From positions 213,632,151 through 213,696,150 of the forward strand of contig CP136065.1 of the NCBI GenBank assembly GCA_032622095.1: DNA of 64,000 bases, in the 5' to 3' direction. The translations under genes and the position numbers were made by a program. The stretch comes from Siphonodentalium dalli (lineage: Eukaryota; Mollusca; Scaphopoda; Gadilida; Siphonodentaliidae). Positions within the stretch are counted from its first letter, which is position 1. Every line of letters begins with the position of its first letter. Below the pieces are notes generated by a model. The model searched no databases. It was not told the origin of the DNA and saw only the letters and a list, made by a program, of their open reading frames with translations. Of this stretch, positions 1 through 9,851 are shown piece after piece.

Positions 1-290
1 TGTGGCGTTTAATCTTTCCAACGATATATAATATGTATGTATCCGTTTTAGTTATCTGCCTCAATTATTAAGAAGAAGTGGTACGATCTTCTATCAGGGT
101 AAAAACAATGCATAACTTCTATGACGTCGTTAGAGGTCATAAAGTTAGATCACGTTAACTCTTACTCGGCCGATGCATTTGACTGTTTCAGACGTCTCGG
201 CGATATCTCGGGCACCGATGGTAATTTATCTTTACGTTGAAACTTGATAATTAATAAGCGTGTGTATACGAGGCGCGTTTATATACTTTA
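1..290. other. No gene recognised
   Basis: No open frame, splice-site pair or repeat that I can name is visible in this AT-rich stretch at the window edge. Confidence 0.5.
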
Positions 291-295
291 GTGGA

Positions 296-490
296 AATCA
301 AATCGGGTTAAAAGGTCAAATCGGGTAAAACCGGATGGATTTCGACGGGCACGTTTGTCGGGTACTTTTGTCCCGGCAGTGTTTTGGACTGGTCAAATCG
401 TGACCCACTTGACCTTGACCTTCAAAATGGACAATTTAAGGTCAAAGCTCGGACGAAGTCGGGTCACCTTCTAGTATTATACATGTATAC
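296..490. repeat. Dispersed repeat, family A, copy 1
   Basis: The stretch shares its layout and wording with 45244-45510: a 'ttttggac..ggtcaaa.cgtgacc' block, then 'ttgaccttcaaaatgg', then 'ggacgaagtcgggtcacct'. Both copies are in the same orientation. No terminal inverted repeats or target duplication were seen, so its class is unknown. Confidence 0.6.
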
Positions 491-581
491 TTTCCTGAAT
501 GAACACTGAGAGGCTACAGAGGTGCCTTGTTATCGAAACCCGAACTCTAGACCCATAATTAACTCAGTATTAGCGAGTTAA

Positions 582-1132
582 AGGGGTACTGTAACCAAGA
601 TGTTGTTGTTGGTTTCTGTAATCCCCGAGTCGGAGAATAAGGTAACAACTTTTCCATTTTTTGAAAGTTTGTTGAGTACGAAGTATTGTCATTGTCGAGT
701 AATTTTTGTACAGTTTTCAACCAAATGAATCAAATAAACATTATATTATATGCTTAGTAGTTCCATATACTCATTTAAGTCAGTGTATCGTCACTAGTCA
801 ATGAGTGGCTTGGGTTTTCTCCCCGTATAAGCATAATGTTTCAAACGATTGTGTGTGCAATTGTTTTATTAATCCAGTATCCCTTAATTATAACTTGATT
901 ACGTTTTGTACACGGAAATTCGAATTTTAAGAGACGCCATTTTATGGCTGGAGCCATAAAATCAATTTATATTAAATTATTAACTTTTAAATTATTAAAT
1001 TTTAAGATAGTCTATTAACCTGAGCGTTTACAGAATACATCTTTGACTCAAATTACTTATATTTCTATATAGTATCGATAATAGATCGTTGTTATCTCTG
1101 GGAATTTATTGAAAATGGCGTACAGTACCCCT
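582..1132. mobile_element. TTAA-flanked MITE, family AGGGGTACTGTA, copy 1
   Basis: A 551-bp non-coding element bounded by TTAA at 578-581 and at 1133-1136. Its termini are inverted repeats beginning AGGGGTACTGTA. A second copy in reverse orientation lies at 22604-23201 and shares the interior, including 'cgagtcggagaataaggtaac' in part and the 'ggagccataaaat' segment. TTAA target duplication is the hallmark of piggyBac-superfamily insertion, so this is probably a non-autonomous piggyBac-like element. The termini differ from those of the intact piggyBac at 6877, so another transposase family may have moved it. Confidence 0.85.
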
Positions 1133-1138
1133 TTAACG

Positions 1139-1695
1139 CAGGGATGGATCCAGGGCTCTTTTGATACCTGTTACAGGTTTGGGCGCCCAAACCCTGGTGG
1201 CCTAAATGTCCCCAAATTGCAAGTGGATAGTTTTATTAAAGCTGAATTTTCTATATTTTGAAGGATAACTTCAATTATAATTCAACAACATGCAATGCAA
1301 ATCATCAATATACAGTTGATATAGAGCCTTTTTTGCTTAATGAAGTGTCCAGTGAGAAATATTTTAACCCTTTCATGACTGGGGCTTCTTGAAATTTTGC
1401 AAAAATCCTGTGCCAATGCATTCTCTTATATAAATGAGAGTACCCATCTAAGGAGCCTTGCATATATAAGATAATACATTGGGCCACCTTTATCTTGACC
1501 TTGTAAGTCAGTGCATTTTCTTATGCGGGATCTTTAATGCTGCACATAATGGAGGGGGGGTAACCCCCTCCCATAGGAGGGGGGCGACCCCCTCCCGTAC
1601 CTACCCCCATCTCGGGTCTACGGCCCTCGGGATATGCTTCGGCATATCATGGTCCCAAAACAAGTGTCCCCAAAAAATCCCTGGATCCATCCCTG
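1139..1695. mobile_element. Non-autonomous DNA element with CAGGGATGGATCCAGGG termini
   Basis: A 557-bp element with 17-bp perfect terminal inverted repeats (CAGGGATGGATCCAGGG) flanked directly by TTAACG at 1133-1138 and 1696-1701, a 6-bp candidate target duplication. It sits immediately beside the MITE at 582-1132, and its left duplication contains that element's right TTAA. No transposase frame is present. The interior holds a decayed hairpin (about 1411-1477) resembling those at 37.6-41.5 kb, and a GC-rich hairpin near 1552-1650. The superfamily is uncertain: the CAGGG ends recall hAT elements, but those make 8-bp duplications. Confidence 0.8.
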
Positions 1696-1699
1696 TTAA

Positions 1700-3770
1700 C
1701 GCGTAAATATCAACATGTTATCACTGAAAATCAATCACGTGGACGCAATTTCTTTGTTTTTCGTGGCATATAAAATAGGAAACGCATTCTGAAGACAAAC
1801 ACTGACTATAAAGTATACCCATGTTATTCTTTCGTAAAATAGCTGAGTAAGTATCCCCCGATAGGGGTTGATAATTGGAAGCTGTGACCTCATAATCAAC
1901 ATTGGTGCGTGTTTCGGTTCTATTTCAAACCAATCATGGCTATGACTGTTCTGTACATGATATTTATTTGAACAATTTCTGCACTTTGGGTCGAAAATCG
2001 TCTTGTGTATCTGATACCGGTATTTTAAACCAGATAATGAGAGTAGCTTGTGTAATTTCACTAATTTGCATATACATGTAGAACAGGTATAATAACAAAA
2101 TAAATACCTAATACGAGAGATTAAGTAACATTAATAGGCAGAAATAAAATATTGAAAGTCCCGATGAGTATAGTATCATAATCATGCCCGCCTATATAAA
2201 TGACCAATTGATGGTAATATAAATCTACTCTCAGGAGAATATTTCCTCCTCTGAAGTCCTCCTCCGAGACATTTACACATGTTTATCGCCCAGACATGAA
2301 TATGACTTATGAAATCACGTTCAACTGAATCATTGATAGGTTATGACGTGATTGGGATGGTGGGGGGGGGGGGGGGGGGGGGGAGGGGGTGCTTAATAGG
2401 TGTCTATCCTCAACTTTGGTAAAAAAACAGTTACAAATTTCTTATCTTACAATAGATTGGTTTGAAATATGTTGAAATTGTTCTCTTAGTTTGATTTGAC
2501 AACAATTTAATAGTGGGGAATTTGTTGTTTTTAGACCAACATTTGCATACTATCCTACACTTTAATCATGTAATCAACCACATTTGACATATACAAATGG
2601 ATACCTCTTTATAGTTGATCCCAATAACTCATGATGGGTGGACAGGAAGTAGGGAGCACTCAGCAGGTGTGATCTAGATTTCTATATCACATTTACCCCC
2701 CCCCAATTGGCAAGAAACTGGTTTTAATGGACACAGAATCTAATTCCATTTAATTAATATGCTTTGTATTAAATAATGTATGCTCTTTTGCAAAACTAAA
2801 TATTAATCTCTCGCTCTACATCTGTTGGGATTTGGGAACACTTCCAATCTTGTGGGGTTGGGCGCAAGGTTAGAAACTTCCAACACTTGGGAATCTTGAA
2901 GCCAGTTTTTAGATGATTTTCAGGTTCAGATATCCACATTTTCTCACTGGGCCCATGTATCATGAGTTTCTCCCGTTTGCATTGTGGCCAATCAAAAGCT
3001 ACTGATCAATTCACTTCATAATGGCATACAATCTAGAGCTATTATGTGTCATGCAGTTGGGAAAAACCAAAGCCCATGCCTTGTGCATGAGTTTGGTCTG
3101 TTTCAGGGGCATGGTGCGGTTGGAAATTCCAAGGTGGATGCCCCAACATTGGAGACCATCCAGCCCACATCCCTGCTCACTTGACATGTTATCAGCGAGA
3201 AATAATAAATGTGCCTTATAATAGCCAGGTTCAGACACACATAACACTGATTTCTAATGATTCATTTGTATGAATGTTTACGGTAGCTAATAATTCAAAC
3301 AATCTGTCTGTTAATGCATGTTGAATTTAATAGCTAAGCATTCCTACAAATTAATCAATAGGATTCAAGTCAATTCTCATTACAGCACATCTAGTAACCA
3401 AAGGTTTAACATCCATATAATAATATTTGTAACTGTAGGATTCTTCGCTTTTTTAGGTTATCGTGCTTGTATATGCTTTAATAGCTGCATAGTCTAGAAT
3501 TCTAGAAGTTAACCTAGATAATAAGCATCCAGCAAGTGAATGCCCGACATAAACTTCATAAACTGCGTAATCAGAACATTGTATGGGTGTTAACGAACTT
3601 TTTAACGTCTTATTTTTGACTTTTTGTTGAGTAAAATACGTCCACGAAAATACACAGCACTAGCCGATGTGCCCCCTCTTCGTCCGGGCTATTTACTAGT
3701 AGGGATCTATTTGTAGAATTTGTGATCGTCTCTGCCTGGACAAACTATTGTTCGATCGGCCCGAAATCAA
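1700..3770. other. No gene recognised; long G tract
   Basis: No supported coding exon. A 22-base G run occupies 2362-2383. Short overlapping open frames around 2984-3247 lie on both strands and show no recognisable domain. Confidence 0.5.
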
Positions 3771-3778
3771 GCCTACCG

Positions 3779-4510
3779 GTATATGAGCGAATATGGTCAA
3801 GGTCGCACATGAAATTGGACCCACCCATATTGTTCCCGGGATCAAAGTAGGCCTATATTATACCAAATTTGAATCGGATCGGTCGAGGTCCAGAAACATG
3901 CCTACCGCTATACTTAAAGTAATTGACCACCAATAACGTGGTGTCACCCCGTTAATACCGCGGTACTATACCGCTGTATCCTCCAATACCGCGGTACTGA
4001 TACCGCTTGTTAATGCGAACAAGTATGTGGGAGTAAATACCTCCCCTCAAAGAGTTCCATGAAAATCACTCGGTATTCAAAAAAATTAATGCAGTGTCCG
4101 CTAAAAGAGCGCGGTATTCAAAAAAATTAATGCGGTGCCCGCTAAAAGACTGCGGTATCATTATCGCCCAATACCGTAACTCCACCGCCGTGACCATCTC
4201 GATACCGTCACCGTTTATTACCGGTATCACCGCGGTCATGACCGGGGTATCACCCCGTTTTTCTGGTCAATTACTTTGAGAATAGCGGTATATGAGCAAG
4301 GACACGTTCGCAAGTGAAATTGGACCCGCCCATATTGTTCCCGTGATCAAGTAGACCCAGCTACCAAATTTGAGTGGGATCGGTCGAGGTCAAGAAACAT
4401 GCGTATTTGAGCGAGATTAAGGGCACTGTCGCACGTGAAATTGGACCGGCACATATTGTTCCCCGGATCAAAGTAGGCCCACATGTCAAATTTTAGTCAG
4501 ATCGGTCGAG
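3779..4510. repeat. Three ~115-bp units (gtgaaattggaccc ... gatcggtcgagg)
   Basis: Related direct units occur at about 3779-3900, 4290-4400 and 4405-4510. Each has 'gtgaaattggac', then 'catattgttcc', then 'gatcggtcgag'. The first lies outside, and the other two inside, the inverted-repeat element at 3901-5083. This suggests the element's loop was built from the same unit as its flank. Confidence 0.65.
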
Positions 4511-5083
4511 CCGTTTTTCGTGTCTATAACACAAATACATACGGTACATACAGAAGTTCCAAAACAAATAATAGATACAAGACAGATAACTCTATATATC
4601 CCGTCTACGCTAACGCTTTCCAAGTACAGCTCTAATGAAATTTCACTATTGTTATCGGCTATTGACTCATGGAAATGTTGGGCCTGCAAAACGCGTTATT
4701 TTTCAAACTAGCTAGCGACTTTGTGAATTTTGATACCGCTATTCTCAAAGTAATTGACCAGAAAAACGGGGTGATACCCCGGTCATGACCGCGGTGATAC
4801 CGGTAATAAATGGTAGCGGTATCGAGACGGTCATGGCGGTGGAGTTACGGTATTGGGCAATAATGATACTGCGGTCTTTTAGCGGGCACCGCATTAATTT
4901 TGTTGAATACCGCAGTGATTTTCAAGGAACTCTTGGAGGGGAGGTATTTACTCACACATACTTGTTCGCGTTAACAAGCGGTATCAGTACCGCAGTATTG
5001 GAGGATACCGCGGTATAGTACCGCCATATTAACGGGGTGACACCACGTTATTGGTGGTCAATTACTTTAAGTATAGCGGTAGG
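3901..5083. mobile_element. 1.2-kb foldback-type element with 350-390-bp arms
   Basis: The left arm (3901-4292) and right arm (4734-5083) are near-complementary, so a transcript or single strand would fold into a long hairpin with a ~440-base loop. Outer ends read CCTACCGCTATACTTAAAG on both strands, and the inner ends also mirror each other ('gagaatagcggta'). The left arm is longer because the segment 'attcaaaaaaattaatgc..tgcccgctaaaag' is present twice there (about 4075-4150) and once on the right. The arms are full of 'taccgcggta'-type subrepeats. No target duplication is clear. A related end lies at 12045-12075. Confidence 0.8.
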
Positions 5084-5084
5084 C

Positions 5085-6408
5085 GTAACACAGGTTATTG
5101 AATAAGCATAGAAAGGCAGTGTAATTCATCGAAATTAATGACAAGTGGTGCAAAATCAATTTAATGCATAGTTTGTTGTGTTTATCCTTGTATACTTTCA
5201 CAAAATTGGCAGTTTGAACCATTTACCGTGGCAAATATTAGCCATAGTTTTACCCATGTAAAACGATTAAATGGGGATAGAACCCAAACAATTATCAAAA
5301 TTTGTGGTTTTTGTCGCACAATGAAAGTTTCGTTATTAACGCGCTCATTGGTGCCACAGATTGTGATGCGATTGAAAATAACTAATCGAATTATCACCTA
5401 GATGCCTCAAAATTGCATTTTAACTGTCAAAAAGTCATGAAAATGTATAATTTCGATAATCAGGAACCGTCACAAACATCATTCAAGAACCATCACAAAC
5501 CGGCGATAGAACGATTTCCAATGTACAGTCCTTCCCACGAGGAAAACAAAGTGAGGGCATTTATTTGCTCCCGTAATGCTAAAGACGGGTGTAATATGGC
5601 ACCCATACTATAATGGTAAGTTGGGTTTTTACTCAAACAAAAAGTCATTGTGGAATAGACCTACAGTATGTCGAGTTACACTTTAATATGACATAGTTGA
5701 ACTGAGATGGTAAAGGATCTAAATAATACCTTAAAATAGTTCCAATATTGAACCAACAATTACAGTCTCCATTAGTATTTTGCGAAGAGGGACGAGTGCG
5801 AATTTTAGCACCCGTGAATTGAAAGTGCGAGTGCGTACGGGTGCGAGAGCAATCACTCCCGTCTCCTGGGAAGGACTGAATGTAACAGTTCCTACACAGT
5901 GGTTTTACTGTAAACATAGTTATTCTTATGATAGTAACACATATATACATTTGACACAAATTTTGACAACAAAATCGAACAGTATAGATGATCGATGGAT
6001 TGGAAAGGGTATACCGGTATAACAGCAAGCCCAAGGGCTTCTGTTAAGTTTGCTCCCCTTTTGTTTCGTGCCCACTCAAGTGTAGAGGGGGGTTCGGACG
6101 GGAAGGAAAGGATATATTATAATAATAGTAATGATGATATCGTGAGAGGTATATGTAGAGAGAGATGTTTGTCATTGATAGACCTGTCGCAATGTTTCAA
6201 TGCTTTTCACGAAGTTTGTACAAATGATAGCGTTATGAAAATCGCTTTGTTTTCGAAATAAATGTTTGAACTACTAGTACATATATATTGGGGCATATCA
6301 TGCTGCCGGATGACACGACCAGAATCCAAAGCAATTTATTACCCGTACAAATGATAGAATCATGGGAATCTTTTTGTTTTCATAATATACATTTAAGTCT
6401 GTACATCA
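5085..6408. other. No gene recognised
   Basis: Several short open frames on both strands overlap one another and match no family I recognise. No good exon with paired splice sites was found. Confidence 0.5.
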
Positions 6409-6412
6409 TTAA

Positions 6413-6872
6413 AAGCACGGGCGGTGTTCCGTTGCAGAAATATTCATATTTGTTCAAATCGCCTTCAACAGGAGGAATATAAAAATATATAATTCTGTCG
6501 CCAAGACGTACGATTGTGCACATAAACAAGAGTCTGTTTGTGTATCAGAAGTTCTGCTTCTGTTTGCATAACACAGCGCAATTCTATTGGTTTAATAATC
6601 ACACACAAATGATATAAACGCTCTTTACTATTTCCATATCAGGACAACTGTAACAAATAGCACTCTTTATTTTTAAACAAAAGCCAGGTTCTGTAATGTT
6701 TTTTGCTTTTGTTTACATAACAAAGGAAAATATATTGACAATAACATACTGTTTATGCCATATTTCTGATTGGTATAAGAACAAAGTCTGTCTATATTTT
6801 ACTATTCTTTCTGTTTAAGGCGGTCTTTGACAGGGTTGAATAGCATACCGACCACCAACACTGCCCGTACCT
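6413..6872. mobile_element. TTAA-flanked MITE, family A(A/G)GCACGGGCGG, copy 1
   Basis: A 460-bp non-coding element between TTAA at 6409-6412 and TTAA at 6873-6876. Terminal inverted repeats begin AAGCACGGGCGGTGTT on the left and AGGTACGGGCAGTGTT on the right. It aligns along its length with the copy at 19037-19477, in the same orientation. Its right TTAA is also the left TTAA of the intact piggyBac at 6877, so the two elements abut. Confidence 0.87.
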
Positions 6873-6876
6873 TTAA

Positions 6877-9204
6877 CCCTTTGAACCCTGGTGACCTGAG
6901 CGGTATACGACCCTGACCCTGGGCTCCTGGGATAAATTCTTGTATATTGGAATTATGTATATGAAGACATGTGTACAGCTTACATCAATATATTTTATGT
7001 ACAAAATTGCATATTTATGTTGTGGAACATTAATGCAAGTCATTTATCTCCAATATTCCACCTTTTCGTGCCAATCACGCCAACATGTGGAATTCTCACG
7101 GATACATAGGTATCGGCGACAGTGGCCACACCAGAACATTGTTTTCACTTTTTTGTGTGGCATGTCTTTAGCCGATACATATGGGTTCTCCTTCTTGAAT
7201 TTGTTGTACTTATAGGCACAGACCACACAAATGTTACTCCCACTTGCTTCAGGTGACCTTTGTGGGAAATGTAGGCCTACATTCTGCATCCGAGTGTCAA
7301 CTACTGCTTCCCGTGATTCCCGCCGTTTTTGAATCGCCCGAACATCACCCACCAACTCCAAACTCAACTCATCCATGAACACCTGGAAACTCCTAAATCG
7401 TTTCCCAGGCAGTTTGTGCGGTTTGAAATTGTCCATGATGATATATGCGTTGTAACATGCCCATATAAAGAATTTTACGAACAATCGGCGTGGCCATCTA
7501 TAATGCCGTCGGGTTTTGTTCAAGTGGGCAATTTGATCATTTTTGTCACATCCTCCCATGTACTTGTTGTAGTCAATAACCACCTGGGGGCACCGCACCT
7601 TCTCAGCAGTGCCATCTTTGTTTCTTCTGTCTACAGTTCCACATTTCTTTGGGTCATGATAACTGGACAGGAAATTAATAGGTTTTCTGTCCATCCAAAC
7701 AAGCGCCGAAATGTTTTCTCGACTCTTGTATTCATAATCGCCCCGAGTTCGTTTTGCTTTCTTCTTCAATGGTGGAGGGAAATGTTTGCGATTGGACATC
7801 ACAGTACCAACAGCTAGGACACCCATGTTCTGATGTAAATAGTTGAACAATGTAATAGAGTTATAAAATCGGTCCATAACAAGGATGTGGTTTTTGTCCA
7901 GAATATCAGCGGCTGTCACAAGGCATGTGACAACATTTCCAGTTGCACCTAGTACAGGCACCGGTACCTGTGTGTTACTCTTCCCGGTATATATTTCAGC
8001 ATTTATTATGTATCCTGTATCTGATTCACATAGTAGAAATGATTTGATTCCCCATTTGATGGGTTTGGACTTTATGTACTGCTTTATTGATAGTCGATTT
8101 TTTGTCGGGATCATACCTTCATCAAGACTAAGGTGTTGTTTTGGCTGGTAGTGATCGCGAAACTTTGGCAAAAGAATGTCAAGCATCGGTCGTACCTTGT
8201 AGATTTTATCATGTTTGTTGAGGTTAGGATCTTCCTCATCAACTAAATGAAGGCATGTCCATATTGCTAGGAAGGTGTCGCGCTCCATTACTTCACGAAA
8301 ACCAGGTGTGTGCGAGATAAAAATTTTCGCAGGTCCTTGCCAATAACTTTCATATCGCGTCTTCAGAACAGAATTTTCCATTTGGAGACGTAGTGCAATA
8401 AAAGCCTTCAAGGTTTTGATATCAACAGATGGAAATTTCCGAGCGTAGTATGAATCAGGTTTCAATGTCTTCAATTGTACTGATCGAAGGTTGGTCTGTT
8501 TACGTAACAGTTCCCAAAACTCATCATCCAGAAACAGTCCAAGAAATTCAGACGCTTTACTTTCTGAACTGATAGTATCTGGAATGTTTTTAGGTCCCAC
8601 CTGTCCAATTTTGAAAGTATTGTCAACAGAAGTGAACGTGTCTGACCATCCTTCACTCAAATTCACACCTGAGTCATCACCAGTAGAATTACTAGAATCA
8701 TGAGCATGTTCGTTTTGTGAAGTGACACGCCCACCTTCGGTGTGCACACCTGCCGAACTGTCACTCTCAGTTTCCGATCCAAATGTCAAATTGTTCTCAT
8801 CAACAACACCATCGTCACAATCATCACTTGTTAGTTCATCTGATGGATAATCACCGCCGTAAACTTCGCCCGTATCATCGTCTGATTCTAGTATGTCTAA
8901 CACCTGCGAGGCGGTGTACCGCTTGTGTTTGTTTACATCTGGCGACCTTGTCGCACCTGAGCGCTTCATCGTAATTTTCAATCAATAAATCAGCTGTTGG
9001 AAATAATTCATGGGCGCCGCCATTGTTATCGGCTGCCTACGTGTCGCTTGCCGTAGTATGTTTATAAAACTACCGCTGATTGGTTAGAATAGCAGATAAA
9101 CAACGGTTACCATAAGACATGTGCTTGCAGCCCGATATATAGGGATTACGGGACATGAGTTTATTTGCGTTGGCCCGATATATAGGGATAATGGGTTCAA
9201 AGAG
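6877..9204 (-). mobile_element. Complete piggyBac transposon
   Basis: A 2328-bp element with TTAA at 6873-6876 and 9205-9208. The ends are short inverted repeats: CCCTTTGAACCC at the left and CTCTTTGAACCC at the right, with one mismatch. It contains a single uninterrupted transposase frame (7044-8981) read toward the left end. The right end carries a directly repeated subterminal motif, GCCCGATATATAGGGAT, at 9130 and 9173, and the left end does not. Intact ends, intact target duplication and an intact frame together suggest a recent insertion that may still be able to move. It lies 450 bp upstream of the first visible exon of the TNP2-like gene. Confidence 0.93.
7044..8981 (-). CDS. piggyBac transposase (DDE_Tnp_1_7 / PGBD-like), intact
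   Basis: A 645-residue intronless protein that would excise and integrate piggyBac elements at TTAA in the nucleus. Residues 1-150 are acidic and low-complexity, rich in Asp and Ser, as in many piggyBac/PGBD proteins. The catalytic core follows, with 'LSLDEGM' (Asp287), 'VMDRFY' (Asp370) and 'MGGCDKNDQ' (Asp479, with Asp482 three residues on), matching the three essential aspartates of the family. The C-terminus is a cysteine-rich cross-brace zinc domain with Cys585, Cys588, Cys618, Cys621, Cys626, Cys633 and His638, used by the family to bind the transposon ends. The start is the first ATG, 224 bp inside the right end; no frameshift or stop interrupts the frame. Length is close to the usual 550-650 residues. 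Several antisense open frames over this region are shadows. Confidence 0.95.
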   Translation of the reverse strand: MKITMKRSGATRSPDVNKHKRYTASQVLDILESDDDTGEVYGGDYPSDELTSDDCDDGVVDENNLTFGSETESDSSAGVHTEGGRVTSQNEHAHDSSNSTGDDSGVNLSEGWSDTFTSVDNTFKIGQVGPKNIPDTISSESKASEFLGLFLDDEFWELLRKQTNLRSVQLKTLKPDSYYARKFPSVDIKTLKAFIALRLQMENSVLKTRYESYWQGPAKIFISHTPGFREVMERDTFLAIWTCLHLVDEEDPNLNKHDKIYKVRPMLDILLPKFRDHYQPKQHLSLDEGMIPTKNRLSIKQYIKSKPIKWGIKSFLLCESDTGYIINAEIYTGKSNTQVPVPVLGATGNVVTCLVTAADILDKNHILVMDRFYNSITLFNYLHQNMGVLAVGTVMSNRKHFPPPLKKKAKRTRGDYEYKSRENISALVWMDRKPINFLSSYHDPKKCGTVDRRNKDGTAEKVRCPQVVIDYNKYMGGCDKNDQIAHLNKTRRHYRWPRRLFVKFFIWACYNAYIIMDNFKPHKLPGKRFRSFQVFMDELSLELVGDVRAIQKRRESREAVVDTRMQNVGLHFPQRSPEASGSNICVVCAYKYNKFKKENPYVSAKDMPHKKVKTMFWCGHCRRYLCIRENSTCWRDWHEKVEYWR

Positions 9205-9208
9205 TTAA

Positions 9209-9654
9209 ATACATGTATTTGTTTGTTTTCGCGAAGGCTAAGCTCCCTTGATCCCCGAAATAGAGTATTCTCAGATAGGGTAACATTGGGTAGGGAGTCA
9301 TACAGTTCTCTTCTGGGCTCTGGATAAAATTTACATTCAATGTCAGAGATAGTGGTAAGCTGTCTCAAATTCCCCACATAAACATTTAGATGGTTTGACC
9401 GTAGTGAGCTTATGGTATTAATAATACGAGGCTTGTAACCTTCTTAATTCTTAAAGGGGTCAATTACTTGGGGCATAGCTGTTTAATTCCATTGTCACAG
9501 AGGTTACAGACAATTATTGACAACATGAGAAAATGGTGTTTGTTATTCTCACAATATCCGAAAATGTTTCTAAAGTTTTAACCACACAATTCTTTGATCT
9601 GTTTGTAAAAAGTTGATCACTGTTTTGTATTACATGTATTAATTTAACCTTCAG
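9209..9654. other. Flank between piggyBac and first visible TNP2-like exon
   Basis: It ends in a polypyrimidine-poor but plausible acceptor ('ttaaccttcag', ending 9654), so at least its right part is probably intron, and a 5' exon should lie further upstream. No convincing upstream exon is visible. At 9451 'ttaaaggggtcaattactt' resembles a MITE end, but no partner end was found. Confidence 0.4.
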
Positions 9655-9851
9655 ATACCATACTCCAAGTGAAATGTACAGAGAAGACATCTCCTCATCG
9701 TCCCCCAGTGACACATCAGATGATGAGTGGCAGGTTTCATTTCTGACCCCAAAGAAGCGCCGATTTCGTTTGGCCAAACATCATGGAATGAACAAAAGGC
9801 AACAGAATTATCATATAAAGAAGCCCACACAACCAGATGCATGCACTGCGG
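9655..9851 (+). CDS. TNP2-like gene, first visible exon
   Basis: It follows 'ttcag' and ends before GTGAGT. It starts with one base of a split codon and leaves one base at its end. It encodes an acidic Ser-rich start ('DISSSSPSDTSDDEW') followed by a basic patch ('PKKRRFRLAKHH') that could be a nuclear localisation signal. Translation may start at the ATG at 9674 or in a missing upstream exon. Confidence 0.7.

Noticed and set aside
7329-8974. Plus-strand open frames across the piggyBac element
   Set aside because: They are antisense shadows of the transposase frame.
9451-9520. 'ttaaaggggtcaattactt' as another TTAA MITE
   Set aside because: No matching inverted end with TTAA was found nearby.
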